Shown here one piece after another: positions 48,550 through 59,042 of a DNA stretch of 64,000 nucleotides. The notes under the pieces are model-generated. The model made no database searches and had not been told where the DNA came from. It worked only from the letters and a program-made list of their open reading frames with translations. Origin of the DNA: Anthoceros angustus. Lineage: Eukaryota > Streptophyta > Anthocerotopsida > Anthocerotales > Anthocerotaceae. The translations under genes and the position numbers were made by a program. Every line of letters starts with the position of its first letter. Position 1 is the stretch's first letter. Location: the NCBI GenBank assembly GCA_010909165.1, contig MU008169.1, positions 186,001 to 250,000 on the forward strand. The letters run 5' to 3'.

Positions 48550-49680
48550 TAGGAGACACCAATGGAGATGGTGTGGCTCAGTATATGCCGTCAATTCTGG
48601 CGATTTTGATTACGATGGAGATAGATAAAAGCGCGGAAGCGATTCCTCGATGTGATGCAATATGGAGGCTCAACAAGCGCCGGAGGGACATCAGCGAAGC
48701 GTGGCCAGGCGTGAAGCCTACTTGGCGATGGGATCACAAGGCGTTTCACGGATGGAACTATGTTTGTGCCAGGGCTTTTGAGGAGTCCATGAGTGCCCTG
48801 ATCCCAGATACTGGTCCCGTGGGTGGATGATGCAACTCATGGAGTTGTAGGGGCTGTCTGCGACTGCAGGAGTTCATTTTCGCACGAGTTTCGAACAAGG
48901 ATGCTGGCCCGTGGTCACCTGGGCATCGTCCCAAACTGGTGCCCCTCTACCTCCCGCCCGGGGGGTTCGTCGGCGACCATCCAGCGTTGGGGCCTTGGAA
49001 TCCTTGAACTCAGGCGAAGGACTGGGAGGAGGGTATGTGGCGGATGTCTGGAGGAGTGCGTACTTTGCGCAGAAGGAGAAGGTCTTGGTTGTGAAGTGAG
49101 CACGCCCGGTGTCGAAGATGGTTTCAAAGCCAATCATTTCAAGGCCGATTTGACATAATGGTTGTTGACCTCCAGCCCATGTTTGTGGAAGACGGAAGCA
49201 ACCTTGCAAGCAGGAAGCTTTGGAGGACATCCTCACAGTGAAGGTGGAGCGGAGGTGGAATTTTTACGAGACACCAAACATGGCCCCCGGATATGTCTCA
49301 GGACGGTTGGGCCACCATGGAGCAAGAAACGTTTGAATCTATACACAGGACCAGAAGAGTCTCTACGGAACATGTTGGCTCTACCTTGCAAGACCGGCGG
49401 CAACATCGCGATTTTGAAGCGCGAGGTGGATCACATGTGGAGCATAGGCCACTTGCACAGGGTGCCTTTCGTTTACCTCAGCAATTTTCATTTTGTAGCC
49501 TACAGTTACACGCATGAATGGCGATGGGATGTTCCATCTTATGGAGGCACTAGACCTTGTAGTTAGGACATGTCAACGCATCGGGTCGTGGCGGTTTGCT
49601 GCTGCCTTGTGGGCGCACCTATGCCTTCCTCTTTGCACCACGAGCAATGGATGTGCCTTTGAGAGTGGAAGTCTTCACTG
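48550..49680 (+). pseudogene. Conserved unknown CACTA-borne ORF, copy 1
   Basis: Same protein as 53373-54572 in three frame-broken blocks: VAQYMPSILA...NKRRRDIS; GPWSC/WGLGIL-type middle; and CLRTVGPPWSKKRLNLYTG...LVVRTC. The start ATG of copy 2 is replaced by TTAG here, and several indels break the frame, so it is non-functional as read. In this copy the RRRDISEAWPGVKP junction is in frame, showing that the first two blocks belong together. Product not recognised. Confidence 0.5.
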
Positions 49681-50104
49681 ACTAACATGCACTTCCTCTT
49701 TAGTTAGCGTCATTGGCCTCCATGTTGACGCGGTTGTTAAAATTTGTCGCGTTAGTGAAGGCAGCTTGGCTAGCAAGCTAGGCTATTTCATTTGCTTTTC
49801 TTGTTTGCAGAGACTACTAGCTTTCTCCCAGAGCACCAAAGATTGAGATCGATGCGAATGTTTGAAAGAAATTCAAGTTCTAGATTCACTTGCCAATACT
49901 CGCATACTTTAATATGTTCCACGCCCAACTTTAGACTTCCTGCAATGCATCCCAGGCGGAGGGAATGGGTGTGCATATATACCAATGTCGCTTCCCCTCT
50001 CTCCAATCTGGATGAGCAAATGCTTGAGTCACATGGCGAGGGAAAGTAAAAGGACCGGTTTGGTGATCGCGGTGGTACCGTCTGACGCTTCAAGCGTATC
50101 CACA

Positions 50105-51944
50105 AACATAAACCCGCTCATATCCACTTCCATGGACGGTGGCTGTCGTGAAGTGTCACATTCAACCACTTCACATTAAAGACAATTGTGTCTGATTGTG
50201 GCATCAAATCGATAATTGCTTCAATTTCTTCAATTTGACCAAAAAATTCTCTAGAGCCTTCTTCCATGTGTCCATACACCCAAGAGTCTGTGTTGCCACC
50301 AGCGTTGATCGCAACCCTTGTCACAATGGTAGCCTTAGTTCTAATCCACGGTAGGCATCCAATGATATTAGCGGGCGGCCACTAGAGCCCGAATATCGAG
50401 AATCTGGCAAATGTGTCCGCCCTCGGCAACTCCTTCCTCAAGCCATTGAAGATAAGAAAGGCGCCTGATATGCTTCATTGAACTCAAGTGGAGGGCAATG
50501 CATCCGATTACGACGAGATACCAATGCAAGCGTTTTGCTCATCCACTAAGAGTTATCGGTGCAGGTTTCCCAATAGGCGCTTACGTAAGGTGGTCCAAGG
50601 TCATGTACTTGAATTGGTGCCCGACGCGCAAAATGTCTAACAAACATGCATTCCATTGATAAGTAACCCGTCGCAAGGCTACCCTCCGGCTTTGCTTTCT
50701 GCCGTACAGACTGTTTGAGGACGTGCATATGCCTTTCAAAGGGATACATCCACCTGCATTGTACAGTGCCATGGGTTTCAACTTCGTCAAGAAGATGGAT
50801 GATCATATGTTGCATCGGGTTCCAGAATGTCGAAGGCATGCATTTCTCAAGCTCAATCATGATGTCTATAACCTTGGACTTCATTCGAGGAATATCGGCC
50901 ATAGGTATGGATTTCTTACATATCCATCGATAGAGTGCACTTAGTTCACATAAGGCCGAGTACTCTGGGTCTTTAAGGCGACCCCGCAATGCGATCGGAA
51001 GGTAATATTGCAGTAGTAAATGCCAGTCATGGCTTTTTAGGCCGGTGACTTTGGTTCCTCGGAAGCACGTTGCCAAGTTCGCTCCGAATCCTGTCGGTGG
51101 TCTCATCCTACATATTTCATTTTTAACAGCATCTAATGCCTCCCTCGATAAGGAATATGATGCGGGAGGAAGGTGAGCCTCATTGTTTTCATGAATAAGC
51201 CACAACCACGGCTTTGAGTCGGCATCCTCCATATCAACCGGTCCGTTATGAGTGTCCCATTGACCCGGTCAACACATTCCACAAGGCTGTGGTTGTTGAT
51301 TCAACATGCATAGTGTCCTTCAACCATATTTTATGAATATCCGGAAAGTACGGTAAATGCGGAAGAAGGTGACATCCGTTTCCTCCCATTGCATCATTAC
51401 GGGATTGGGCGGGCGCTTCCACCTTTGCATTTGAGTACACCTCGAGCGGTGAGGGTGGCATGACCTGAAGCTCTATTTTGTTATTAAAGAACTCTCGATT
51501 ATCAATACGCTTGTCATGGAGGATGTTGTCGGTAGCGATGGCCGCCATATACGCTTGTCCATCCTTTGTGACCATCTGAGGCTCGAGGTTGAGCCACACT
51601 CGATGCAACATTTGTAGCCTCGGACACTGCAGGAACTAAAAGAACTCCTAAACACGGATAGTCACAAGTTGCATTCAAAGTGCGGCCGGAGTAAAAGCTG
51701 TTCAGGACTTCCCAAGGTTTGGAATGATCAAAGGCTTGGACACCGTGAAGAAGGTTCTGCAGAGCTCTGCCAATATAACGGCTCCAAATATGTCCATGTT
51801 CTTCACTTGCTTTGGCGAGGAATGATGATAGGTGGGGACAATATCTTCTTGGTGAAGCCGATGGCTATTGTTGACGTGGAAGGACAAACCGCATGCCAAG
51901 ATGCTATAAAGTAGGGTATAAAGGGCCTATTTACACAAATAGTA
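50105..51944 (-). pseudogene. CACTA tnp2-type transposase, copy 1 (C-terminal part)
   Basis: Minus-strand En/Spm transposase: KPWLWLIHENN, SYSLSREALDAVKNEICRM, TGLKSHDWHLLLQYYLP (the conserved tnp2/DUF4218 junction), PFERHMHVLK and LATGYLSMECMF. The longest open stretch is 51232-50546. The part further 3' is frame-broken. The N-terminal end is missing: sequence becomes dissimilar to copy 2 from about 51835 and stops at an N (51945) beside bacterial DNA. It is the empty site for the copia-type insertion in copy 2 (TACTCTGGGTC at about 50961). Confidence 0.8.
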
Positions 51945-52744
51945 NTCGGCGACGGAGATCGGCTTGCAGATATGGCCGTTCATGCCGGCGTCGCCGGCGG
52001 CGAGGATGTGTTCGGGCAGCACGTCGGCGCTCAGGGCGACGATCGGCGTGCGCCGGTTGCCGCCGGCCAGGCCGGATCGCCCGGGCGGCGGCGAAGCCGT
52101 CCATGCCGGGCATCTGCAGGTCCATGAGGATCAGGTCGAACCGCCGTTCCGCGGCGAGGCGCAGGGCCTCCGCGCCGCTGTCGGCCTCAAAGACCTCGTG
52201 GCCGACCGCCTGGAGCATGGCGCGGACCAGTTCGCGGTTCACGGCGAGGTCGTCCACCACCAGCACCCGCGCGACGTCCGTCCGCGCCTCGGCCTCCGCG
52301 CCGGCGGCGTCGGCCGACGGCTCCAGCGCGGCCGGGGCCAGGACATGGAAGCGGAACGTCGAGCCGCCGCCGGGCGAGGCGCCATCTCGATGTCGCCGCC
52401 CATCAGCTCGACCAGGCCCTTGCAGATCGACAGGCCCAGGCCGGTGCCGCCGTGGCGGCGGCTGACCGAGCCGTCCACCTGCGAGAACCGCTGGAACAGC
52501 AGCCGGGCCTGCTTGTCCGGCGGCACGCCGACGCCGGTGTCGGAGACGGCGACGTCCAGCCGGTCCTGCCGGGGCGATAGGAGGCCGCCACCCGGATTTC
52601 GCCGTGGTCGGTGAACTTGACGGCGTTGCCGACCAGATTGACGATCACCTGCCGCAGCCGGTCGGCGTCGGCGGCGAGGACGGCGGGGTCTCCGGGGCGA
52701 TGTCCAGCCGCAGGGCGATCCCTTGGCCCGCGCCTGTTCGGCGA
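51945..52744 (-). pseudogene. Bacterial hybrid histidine kinase fragment (HATPase-receiver)
   Basis: High-GC DNA (near 70%) unlike either flank. On the minus strand it encodes an ATP-binding domain with N box [14 protein letters not shown]1 box [19 protein letters not shown] and G2 box [16 protein letters not shown]. After a frame break it encodes a receiver domain ([18 protein letters not shown] and LILMDLQMPGMDG with the phospho-acceptor Asp). This is a typical alphaproteobacterial-style hybrid sensor kinase, truncated at both ends and frameshifted at least twice. An N at its left border and its location exactly at the junction of two transposon copies point to chimeric assembly or contamination. 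Transfer into the plant is the less likely alternative. Confidence 0.85.
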
Positions 52745-53254
52745 AAGGCAATGCTTGGATGTGAAGGGGTCTTTTCGCGTCTTGGAGAGACAAAGCTCCG
52801 TAGTAGCTTCCCTTCTATCCAGCTCTTTAATTAGTGCCATCTTTGGAAAATCCATAATCCTCCATGATGAACGCTTAGGCCACAGGTCCCCTTCTTCAAC
52901 ATTCCCCATATTCAATGGCTCACACACTAGCCATCTTTGGCATCTTACCAAGCTCGGAATTCGCCATCTTTTCCAGGATGAGGATGGGCCATAGTGATGA
53001 AGGACAAGCCTGTCAGCACCCTTGCCAGCTTGCAAGGTTCCATGGCATGCGGGCATAGCGCATGCCCCGGGTGTGATGCGCCATTGTATGTGATGTGTTT
53101 TCATTGGGTACGATAGGCTTCCAGAGATTCCTATGTTTTCATTGGCCAGAACGTACATACTAGAAGAAGCACCCGATCGTGAACGCAAACGTACTGGACA
53201 CCGTCTCAAGAAAACGTTCTTGCAGTCAGGCATGCTGTAATAGGCACATCTCAC
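52745..53254 (-). pseudogene. TNPA-like gene start, copy 2 (truncated)
   Basis: About 85-90% similar to 47910-48431 (MRCAYYSMPDCKNVFLRR, SGSLSYPMKT and KELDRREAT). It is cut at 52745 by the bacterial fragment, so only the 5' blocks remain. It lies divergent to the unknown ORF that starts at 53373, about 120 bp away. Confidence 0.5.
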
Positions 53255-53372
53255 CGTCTTGTACAGTATTGATCACTTCACAACTCATAGGGAACAGTGT
53301 TGGGTCGTAATTCTTCTCCCTTTCTCCACTCCCCAAGACGGGGAAATTCTCGCTCAATCCTTATCGTCTGTA

Positions 53373-54572
53373 ATGGGAGACACCAATGGAGATGGTGTGG
53401 CTCAGTATATGCCGTCAATTCTGGCCAGTTTCGGTGCATCGTCAGATGGAGATAAAGGCGCGGGAAGCGATTCCTCTGATGACAGTGTAGTATGGAGGCT
53501 CAACAAGCGCCGGAGGGACATCAGCGACGCTGGCCAGGCGTGAAGCCTATTTGGCAGTGGGATCACAAGACTGTGTTCACGGATGGAGACTATGTTTGTG
53601 CCCAGGCTTTTGAGGAGTCCGCAGTGGAGTGCCCTGCAGTCTGGATACCTGGTCCCGGCCGGTGGATGATGCAACTCATGGAGTTGTGGGGCCTTTGCGG
53701 CCTGCATGAGGAGTTCATTTTCGCACGAGTTTCGAACAAGGATGCTGGCCCATGGTCCTGTGGCATGCGTCCCAAACCTGGTGCCCCTCTACCTCCGCCT
53801 CGGGGCTGGTTCGTCGGCAGCCATTCGCGTTGGGGCCTTGGAATCCTTGAACGGGCGAAGGACCTGGGAGGGTATGTGGCGGATGTCCTAGAGGAATTGC
53901 GTACTTTGCCGCACTTGAAGGAGAAGGTCTTGGTTGTGGAAGTGAGCACGCCAGCGTCGAAGATGGTTTTCAAAGCCAAGTCATTTCCAAGGCCGATTTG
54001 ACATAATGGTTGTTGACCTCCAGCCCATGTTTGTGGAAGACCCGGCAGAGGCAACCTTGCAAACGGGGAAGCTTTCGGAGGACATCCTCAGCGTGAAGGT
54101 GGAGACGGAGGTGGAATTTTTACGAGACACCAAACATGGCCTCCGGATATGTCTCAGGACGGTTGGGCCACCATGGAGCAAGAAACGTTTGAATCTATAC
54201 ACAGGACCAGAAGAGTCTCTACGGAACATGTTGGCTCTACCTTGCAAGACCGGTGGCAACATCGCGATTTTGAAGCGCGAGGTGGATCACATGTGGAGCA
54301 TAGGCCACTTGCACAGGGTGCCTTTCGTTTACCTCAGCAATTTTCATTTTGTAGCCTACACAGATTACCGCATGAATGACGATGGGATGTTCCATCTTAT
54401 GGAGGCACTAGACCTTGTAGTTAGGACATGTCACTGCATCGGGTCGCGGCGAGGGTTTGCTGCTATTGTGGGCCGCACCTATGCCTTCCTCTTTGCACCA
54501 CGAGCAATGGATGTGCCTTTGAGAGTGGAAGTCTTGCGCGGACTAAGACGCACAGACTTCCTCTTTGGTTAG
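53373..54572 (+). CDS. Conserved unknown CACTA-borne ORF, copy 2
   Basis: Starts at the ATG at 53373 (MGDTNGDGVAQYMPSILA), with an acidic Ser/Asp tract followed by NKRRRDIS. A frame break near 53540 leads to an open block to 54001 (WQWDHKTVFTDGDYV, AGPWSC, VADVLEELRTL). Another break leads to 54006-54572 (CLRTVGPPWSKKRLNLYTG, HLHRVPFVYLSNFHF, GRTYAFLFAPRAMDVPL). No domain recognised. Conservation of all three blocks in copy 1, on the plus strand and convergent with tnp2, argues for a real gene, either a transposon accessory gene or a captured host gene. Function not assigned. Confidence 0.5.
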
Positions 54573-54803
54573 CGTCATTGGCCTCCATGTTGACGGTTGT
54601 TCGGGGTTGTCGCGTTTGTGAAGACAGGGCTTGGCTAGCAAGCTAGGCTCTTTCATTTGCTTTTCTTGTTTGCAGAGACTACTAGCTTTCTCCCATTTCA
54701 ATGAGCACACAGTTGAGATCAGGGTCTGAATGTTTGAAAGAAATTCAAGTTCTAGATTCACTTGCCAATACTGCATACTTTAATATGTTCACCACGCCCA
54801 ACT

Positions 54804-55875
54804 TTAGACTTCATGCAATGCATCCCAGGCGGAGGGAATGGGTGTGCATATATACCAATGTCGCTTCCCCTCTCTCCAATCTGGATGAGCAAATGCTTGA
54901 GTCACATGGCGAGGGAAAGTAAAAGGACCGGTTTGGTGATCGCGGTGGTACCGATACGGCCTTCGCGTATCCACAAACATAAACCCGCTCATATCCACTT
55001 CCATGGACGGTGGCTGTCGTGAAGTGTCACATTCGAACCACTTCACATTAAAGACAATTGTGCGGACTGTGGCATCGTCAGTAATTGCTTCCAGAATTTC
55101 TTCAATTTGACCAAAAAATTCTCTAGAGCCTTCTTCCATGTCGAATCGTCCATACACCCAAGAGTCCTGTGTTGCCCGACGGCGTTGATCTGCAACCCTT
55201 GTCCTGAAATGGTAGCCCCTTAGTTCTAATCCACGGTAGGCATCCAATGATATTCGCGGGCCGGCCACTAGAGCCCGAATATCCGAGAATGCTGGCAAAT
55301 GTGTCCAGCGGCCCTCGGCAACTCCTTCCTCAAGCCATTGAAGATAAGAAAGGCGCCCCTGATATGCTTCATTGAACTCAAGTCGGAGGGACTGCAATGC
55401 ATCTGAATTCTGGACAAGATACCAATGCAAGCGTTTTTGCTCATCCCTGCTAAGAGTTATCGGTCTAGGTTTCCCAATAGGTCGTTCTAGAAGGTGGTCC
55501 AAGGTCATGTACTTGAATTGGTGCCCGTACGCCGCAAGGTAATCTGCTGCCAAAAACATGCATTCCATTGATAAGTAACCTGTCGCAAGGCTACCCTCCG
55601 GCTTTGCTTTCGCCGCATGCATCGCTTTGAGGACGTGCATATGCCTTTCAAAGGGATACATCCACCGCTGCACAAAGGCCATGGGTTTCAACTTCCAAGA
55701 AGATGGATGATCATATGTTGCATCGGGTTCCAGAATGTCGAAGGCATGCATTTCTCAAGCTCAATCATGATGTCTATAACCTTGGACTTCATTCGAGGAA
55801 TGTCGGCCACAGGTATGGATTTCTTACATATCCATCGATAGAGTGCACTTAGTTCACATAAGGCCGCGTACTCTG
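54804..55875 (-). pseudogene. CACTA tnp2 transposase copy 2, C-terminal part
   Basis: Open from 55751 to 54804 (315 aa). It has PFERHMHVLK and ATGYLSMECMF of DUF4218, then a DUF4216-like end (EGSREFFGQIEEILEA, IVFNVKWFECD, SGFMFVDTRR, PFTFPRHVTQAF). The upstream part of the gene is displaced to 59043-60481 by the copia-type element. Confidence 0.8.
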
Positions 55876-56120
55876 TGTTAAAATCCTAGCAGTAGGATTG
55901 TGCATCCCTTGCATCTAGTCTAGCATGATTGAGATGCTACATTCTCGAAGATATTTTGTGGTATTCTCTCTATGTCAAAATGTATACAAAGTACGCCTTA
56001 AATAGTGTTTGTGGGTGTCTCTTCCAAGAGGCACACCCGTCAGAATTACTAATTACCTTAGTTACGCCTAAGGTTACTAGTCGGTCGAGGGTTACGACAG
56101 ATTATCCATTTTTCGTAACA
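55876..56120 (-). repeat. LTR of the copia-type element, left copy (3' LTR)
   Basis: 245 bp, begins TGTTAAAATCCTAGCAGTAG on the plus strand and ends CGTAACA. It differs from 58799-59042 by scattered single bases and short indels. Confidence 0.9.
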
Positions 56121-57734
56121 CTCCTCTGTCGGACGACGTAACCCAGAATGGGAGCTATCTCCCATGGAGCGCCGATGCTCCTCTTTGCGCCTCCTCCTCA
56201 AGGCTAAGGAAAGCCAAAGCCGCCTTGGGGTACTGACCAATAGGCAAGTCGTGGACTTGTGGTCTGAAGAAGTAGCATGACCCCTTGAAACAAGCATCTC
56301 AAGATCGCCTTTGCTTCAAAGATGAGTCATCGAGATCAAGTTCTTGCCCATTTATGGACGAGGAGCACAGCTCCAAGGTAAGCACCGAACCATCCTTGAG
56401 AGGAAATTCAAGTGCCTTGTCCCATGATCATGTTAGATCTACTCAATTCATCACCGAGTAACACCCTTTCCTTGAGAGGATGAGTATTCAGCAGGTGAGT
56501 ACTGTCTGACACGGGCGTGGCTCCACCGCCCGTATACCACCCGCATCCTTATGCAACTCGGTGTTGAGGCAAACCATAAGTATCTTTACGGTTTCTCTCC
56601 GTCAAGGCCCTTTAATCGCAACGCGGGTCACGCCTGTCATTCCCGGCTCTCCTTCTTTCTTGCGGCACTCGTGCTAATGGCAGGGCCCGCACTACCAGCT
56701 CGCGAGGAGGGGCAGAGGTTGAGTCACCTTTAGTGAAGTTCGCCTTGCGACCCTCCCGGCTTGAATGGTGAGCGCCTGTCGCATCGGCTTGGACCCTCAG
56801 AGGCGGCTCGCCTCCCTGAGCACCAATAATATCTTCCAGTGAGGGTGGAGGTGTACCGACTTACCATGGTCGATACCAACATCGCTGGTCACGGTTGTGG
56901 TAAGACGGTGGTAAGCTCATTAGCTGTGTGCGGCATCGCCTCCCGACATGGTTGAGCCAAGGGAGCTGCCCTCGCCGAACTTCGAGGTGGTAAATCGACG
57001 GTCTCCTTCATCCTCAAGGAGTTGAATTCTCGCCGCATAATCGTGCAAAGGTTAGAACATTATTAACATTGTAGGTGTTAGACAACTGGTCCTGACAGGC
57101 CTCCGTGAGGAACTCCACGCTAGGCACCGTGCTTGAGTCGAGTCCACGATGAGGAGGGCAATTGCAATCCCATTCAAGTAGTCCCATCTCACAATATCAA
57201 GAATCGATGGGGAGGTGTCAAGAGTTAGGCTTCTAAGGGTGCCAACAATCTTCCAAACACCTCGACCTATCAAGATGGACATGCGAACTCACACGGTAAT
57301 GTTGGCCATTGAATCTATCTTTCTTTGATCTGGTCGGTGAAGACTGCACTCCCATGGGAGGAAGTACGCTAGCCATGGAGCGAGCGAGTTGAAGTTGAAG
57401 TGTTGTATAAGTTGATTCACCACGCCTCGTAAGTTGTGGTCATAAAACTTCAAGTTGAATCCTCGTCATGGGTTGTTGGTGTGGTGAACAAAGGAATCTC
57501 TCCTCCACGAGTGCTTAAAAGATCCTTGAAGAAAACAATATCCCCTCTCTTGCTGGCTTTTAACTTCTCTCCACTTTCTTCTCTCCCTTTGTTTTCTTTT
57601 TATTTGTGTTCCACTGGGGCTTGCTTCCTTGCTCGCTTCTCTCTTTATTCTTCTCTTTATTTGGTGAGGGATTTGCCTTTATACTTCTGTCAGAATTATT
57701 TAACTATAGACGAAAACCATATACTTAGAACCAA
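56121..57734. other. Interior of the copia-type element, no gene recognised
   Basis: No gag or pol motifs on either strand. The minus-strand frame 57282-57052 (GVWKIVGTLRSLTLDTSPS) could be captured sequence but is not identified. A CT-rich stretch lies at 57540-57680. Confidence 0.5.
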
Positions 57735-57832
57735 AGTGAGTCGGTATAGTGGTTGGTCGTTTCCCGTAGGGGCCTGCAGGTCGCGGGTTCGATCCCCGTT
57801 GGTGCGTCTGTTTGAGTTTTTTTTTTTTTTTT
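57735..57832 (+). ncRNA. tRNA-derived (SINE-like) Pol III sequence
   Basis: A-box-like TATAGTGGTTGG (57745-57756) and a perfect B box GGTTCGATCCC (57786-57796) are spaced as in tRNA genes and are followed by a run of 16 T at 57817-57832, a strong Pol III terminator. The ends do not pair as an acceptor stem, so it is a tRNA-like promoter or SINE head rather than a tRNA gene. Confidence 0.6.
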
Positions 57833-58470
57833 GAATAATAGAGGGCCCTTGGATTAATGTCCCCCTCCTTACCGAAACGGCAACGGGGGCACCGATTCGG
57901 ACGGGCGCGCCCGTCCGCGTCAGGGCGGCCGCACCGGCCGCTGGGGGCGCCGTGCATGGGGTGCGCCGCCCGTGCGCGGTACTCCGGGCGCGCAGATCCT
58001 CCGCTGGGGTCAGCGTTTCGAGTCACGACGCAATCTCCAGATGCGCCTTTGGGTGCTGGTCGCGCGGTTCCGGAGATCGGTGCCTTTTTGGGTGGAATCT
58101 TCACGCTAGGGCCGGGCGGCCCCACCGGATCCACCGGCGACGCTTGCTTGGATCGGCCTGCGAGTCTGTGGAATTAGGCGTCTGCGGAACTAGATTGGTA
58201 GAGGAAGCGCCGCTTCACCGCTGTCGCAGACGCCGGGTGGAGATCGCCCTCCGCCCGCCTCCCGGGCGTCCCTCGTGGGCGCCGTGCCTGTGATTGCTGA
58301 TCAATCTTGTTTCAGGCTCGCCGACGCCGCCACACGCGCGGGAGCAGAAAATAGCAGATGCAGGGGGAGGAGGGAGGCCCCGTGCCTCTCCCTCGTGTTT
58401 TGGTTTGAAGCCATTCCACCCCTGCAGCTATATTTGTAGGGCGCGGGACCCTGAATTAATAAGCCACACA
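57833..58470. other. GC-rich block between the two Pol III-like sequences
   Basis: Up to about 58300 it is much richer in GC than the rest of the element (for example GGGCGCGCCCGTCCGCG at 57902). Frames are open on both strands here because of composition. No protein recognised. Confidence 0.4.
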
Positions 58471-58604
58471 GGGTGATGGGGCTGTAGACCGGCTGCCATT
58501 GGAACTCCGGGGTTAAGTGCCCCGGTGTCAGATCAGTACTCAGATGGGGCCAACCAGGCCTCCCCATTCTAGATTCATTTTGATCCGTTTTTTTTTTTTT
58601 TTTT
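58471..58604 (+). ncRNA. 5S rRNA-like sequence ending in a T run
   Basis: GAACTCCGGGGTTAAGTG, CAGTACT and AGATGGGGCCAACC align in order with the A box, intermediate element and C box region of plant 5S rRNA (GAACTCCG..GTTAAGCG, AGTACT, GGATGGGTGACC). It is diverged, with a run of 17 T at 58588-58604. Probably a 5S-derived SINE head or 5S pseudogene. Confidence 0.6.
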
Positions 58605-58798
58605 GCTCTCTATGCTAGCCTGGCTAGGATGAGAGTCTGTCCCTGCCCCCCCTATCTAAATTATGGGGAAGAAAAGGCAACTAACAGCAATAGTCGGCTG
58701 TGTGCAGGTAAGCGGCGAGGGCACTCTCGCGGGATTTGACATCGGCGAGAGAGGAAGAGAAACTAGGCTCCCAGTCAGGAGACTAAGCTCTGATACCA

Positions 58799-59042
58799 TG
58801 TTAAAATCCTAGCAGTAGGATTGTGCATCCCTTGCATCTAGTCTAGCATGATTGAGATGCTACATTCTCGAAGATATTTTGTGGTATTCTCTCTATGTCA
58901 AAAATGTATACAAGTCGTCTTAAATAGTGTTTGTGGGTGTCTCTTCCAAGAGGCACACCGTCGAATTACTAATTACTCTTAGTTACGCCTAAGGTTACTA
59001 ATGGGTCGATAGGGTTACTGAGACATTATCCATTTCGTAACA
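58799..59042 (-). repeat. LTR of the copia-type element, right copy (5' LTR)
   Basis: 244 bp, adjacent to the minus-strand primer-binding site at 58787-58798. Confidence 0.9.

Larger units (their letters stand above)
55876..59042 (-). mobile_element. Non-autonomous copia-type LTR element inside tnp2
   Basis: LTRs at 55876-56120 and 58799-59042 (245 and 244 bp) are nearly identical and end TGTTA...TAACA. A perfect initiator-tRNA-Met-type primer-binding site (TGGTATCAGAGC, read on the minus strand) abuts the right LTR at 58798-58787, so the element points left. The 2.7-kb interior has no recognisable gag or pol. The flank CTCTG on the left and CTGGG on the right fit a 5-bp target duplication that lost two bases. 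The uninterrupted sequence is present at about 50961 in copy 1. Confidence 0.85.

Noticed and set aside
51893-52465. Plus-strand Arg-rich frame in the bacterial fragment (190 aa)
   Set aside because: It is a high-GC shadow; the minus strand carries clear kinase and receiver motifs.
57735-57810. Functional tRNA gene
   Set aside because: The B box is perfect, but the acceptor arms do not pair and no anticodon stem is clear; called SINE-like instead.
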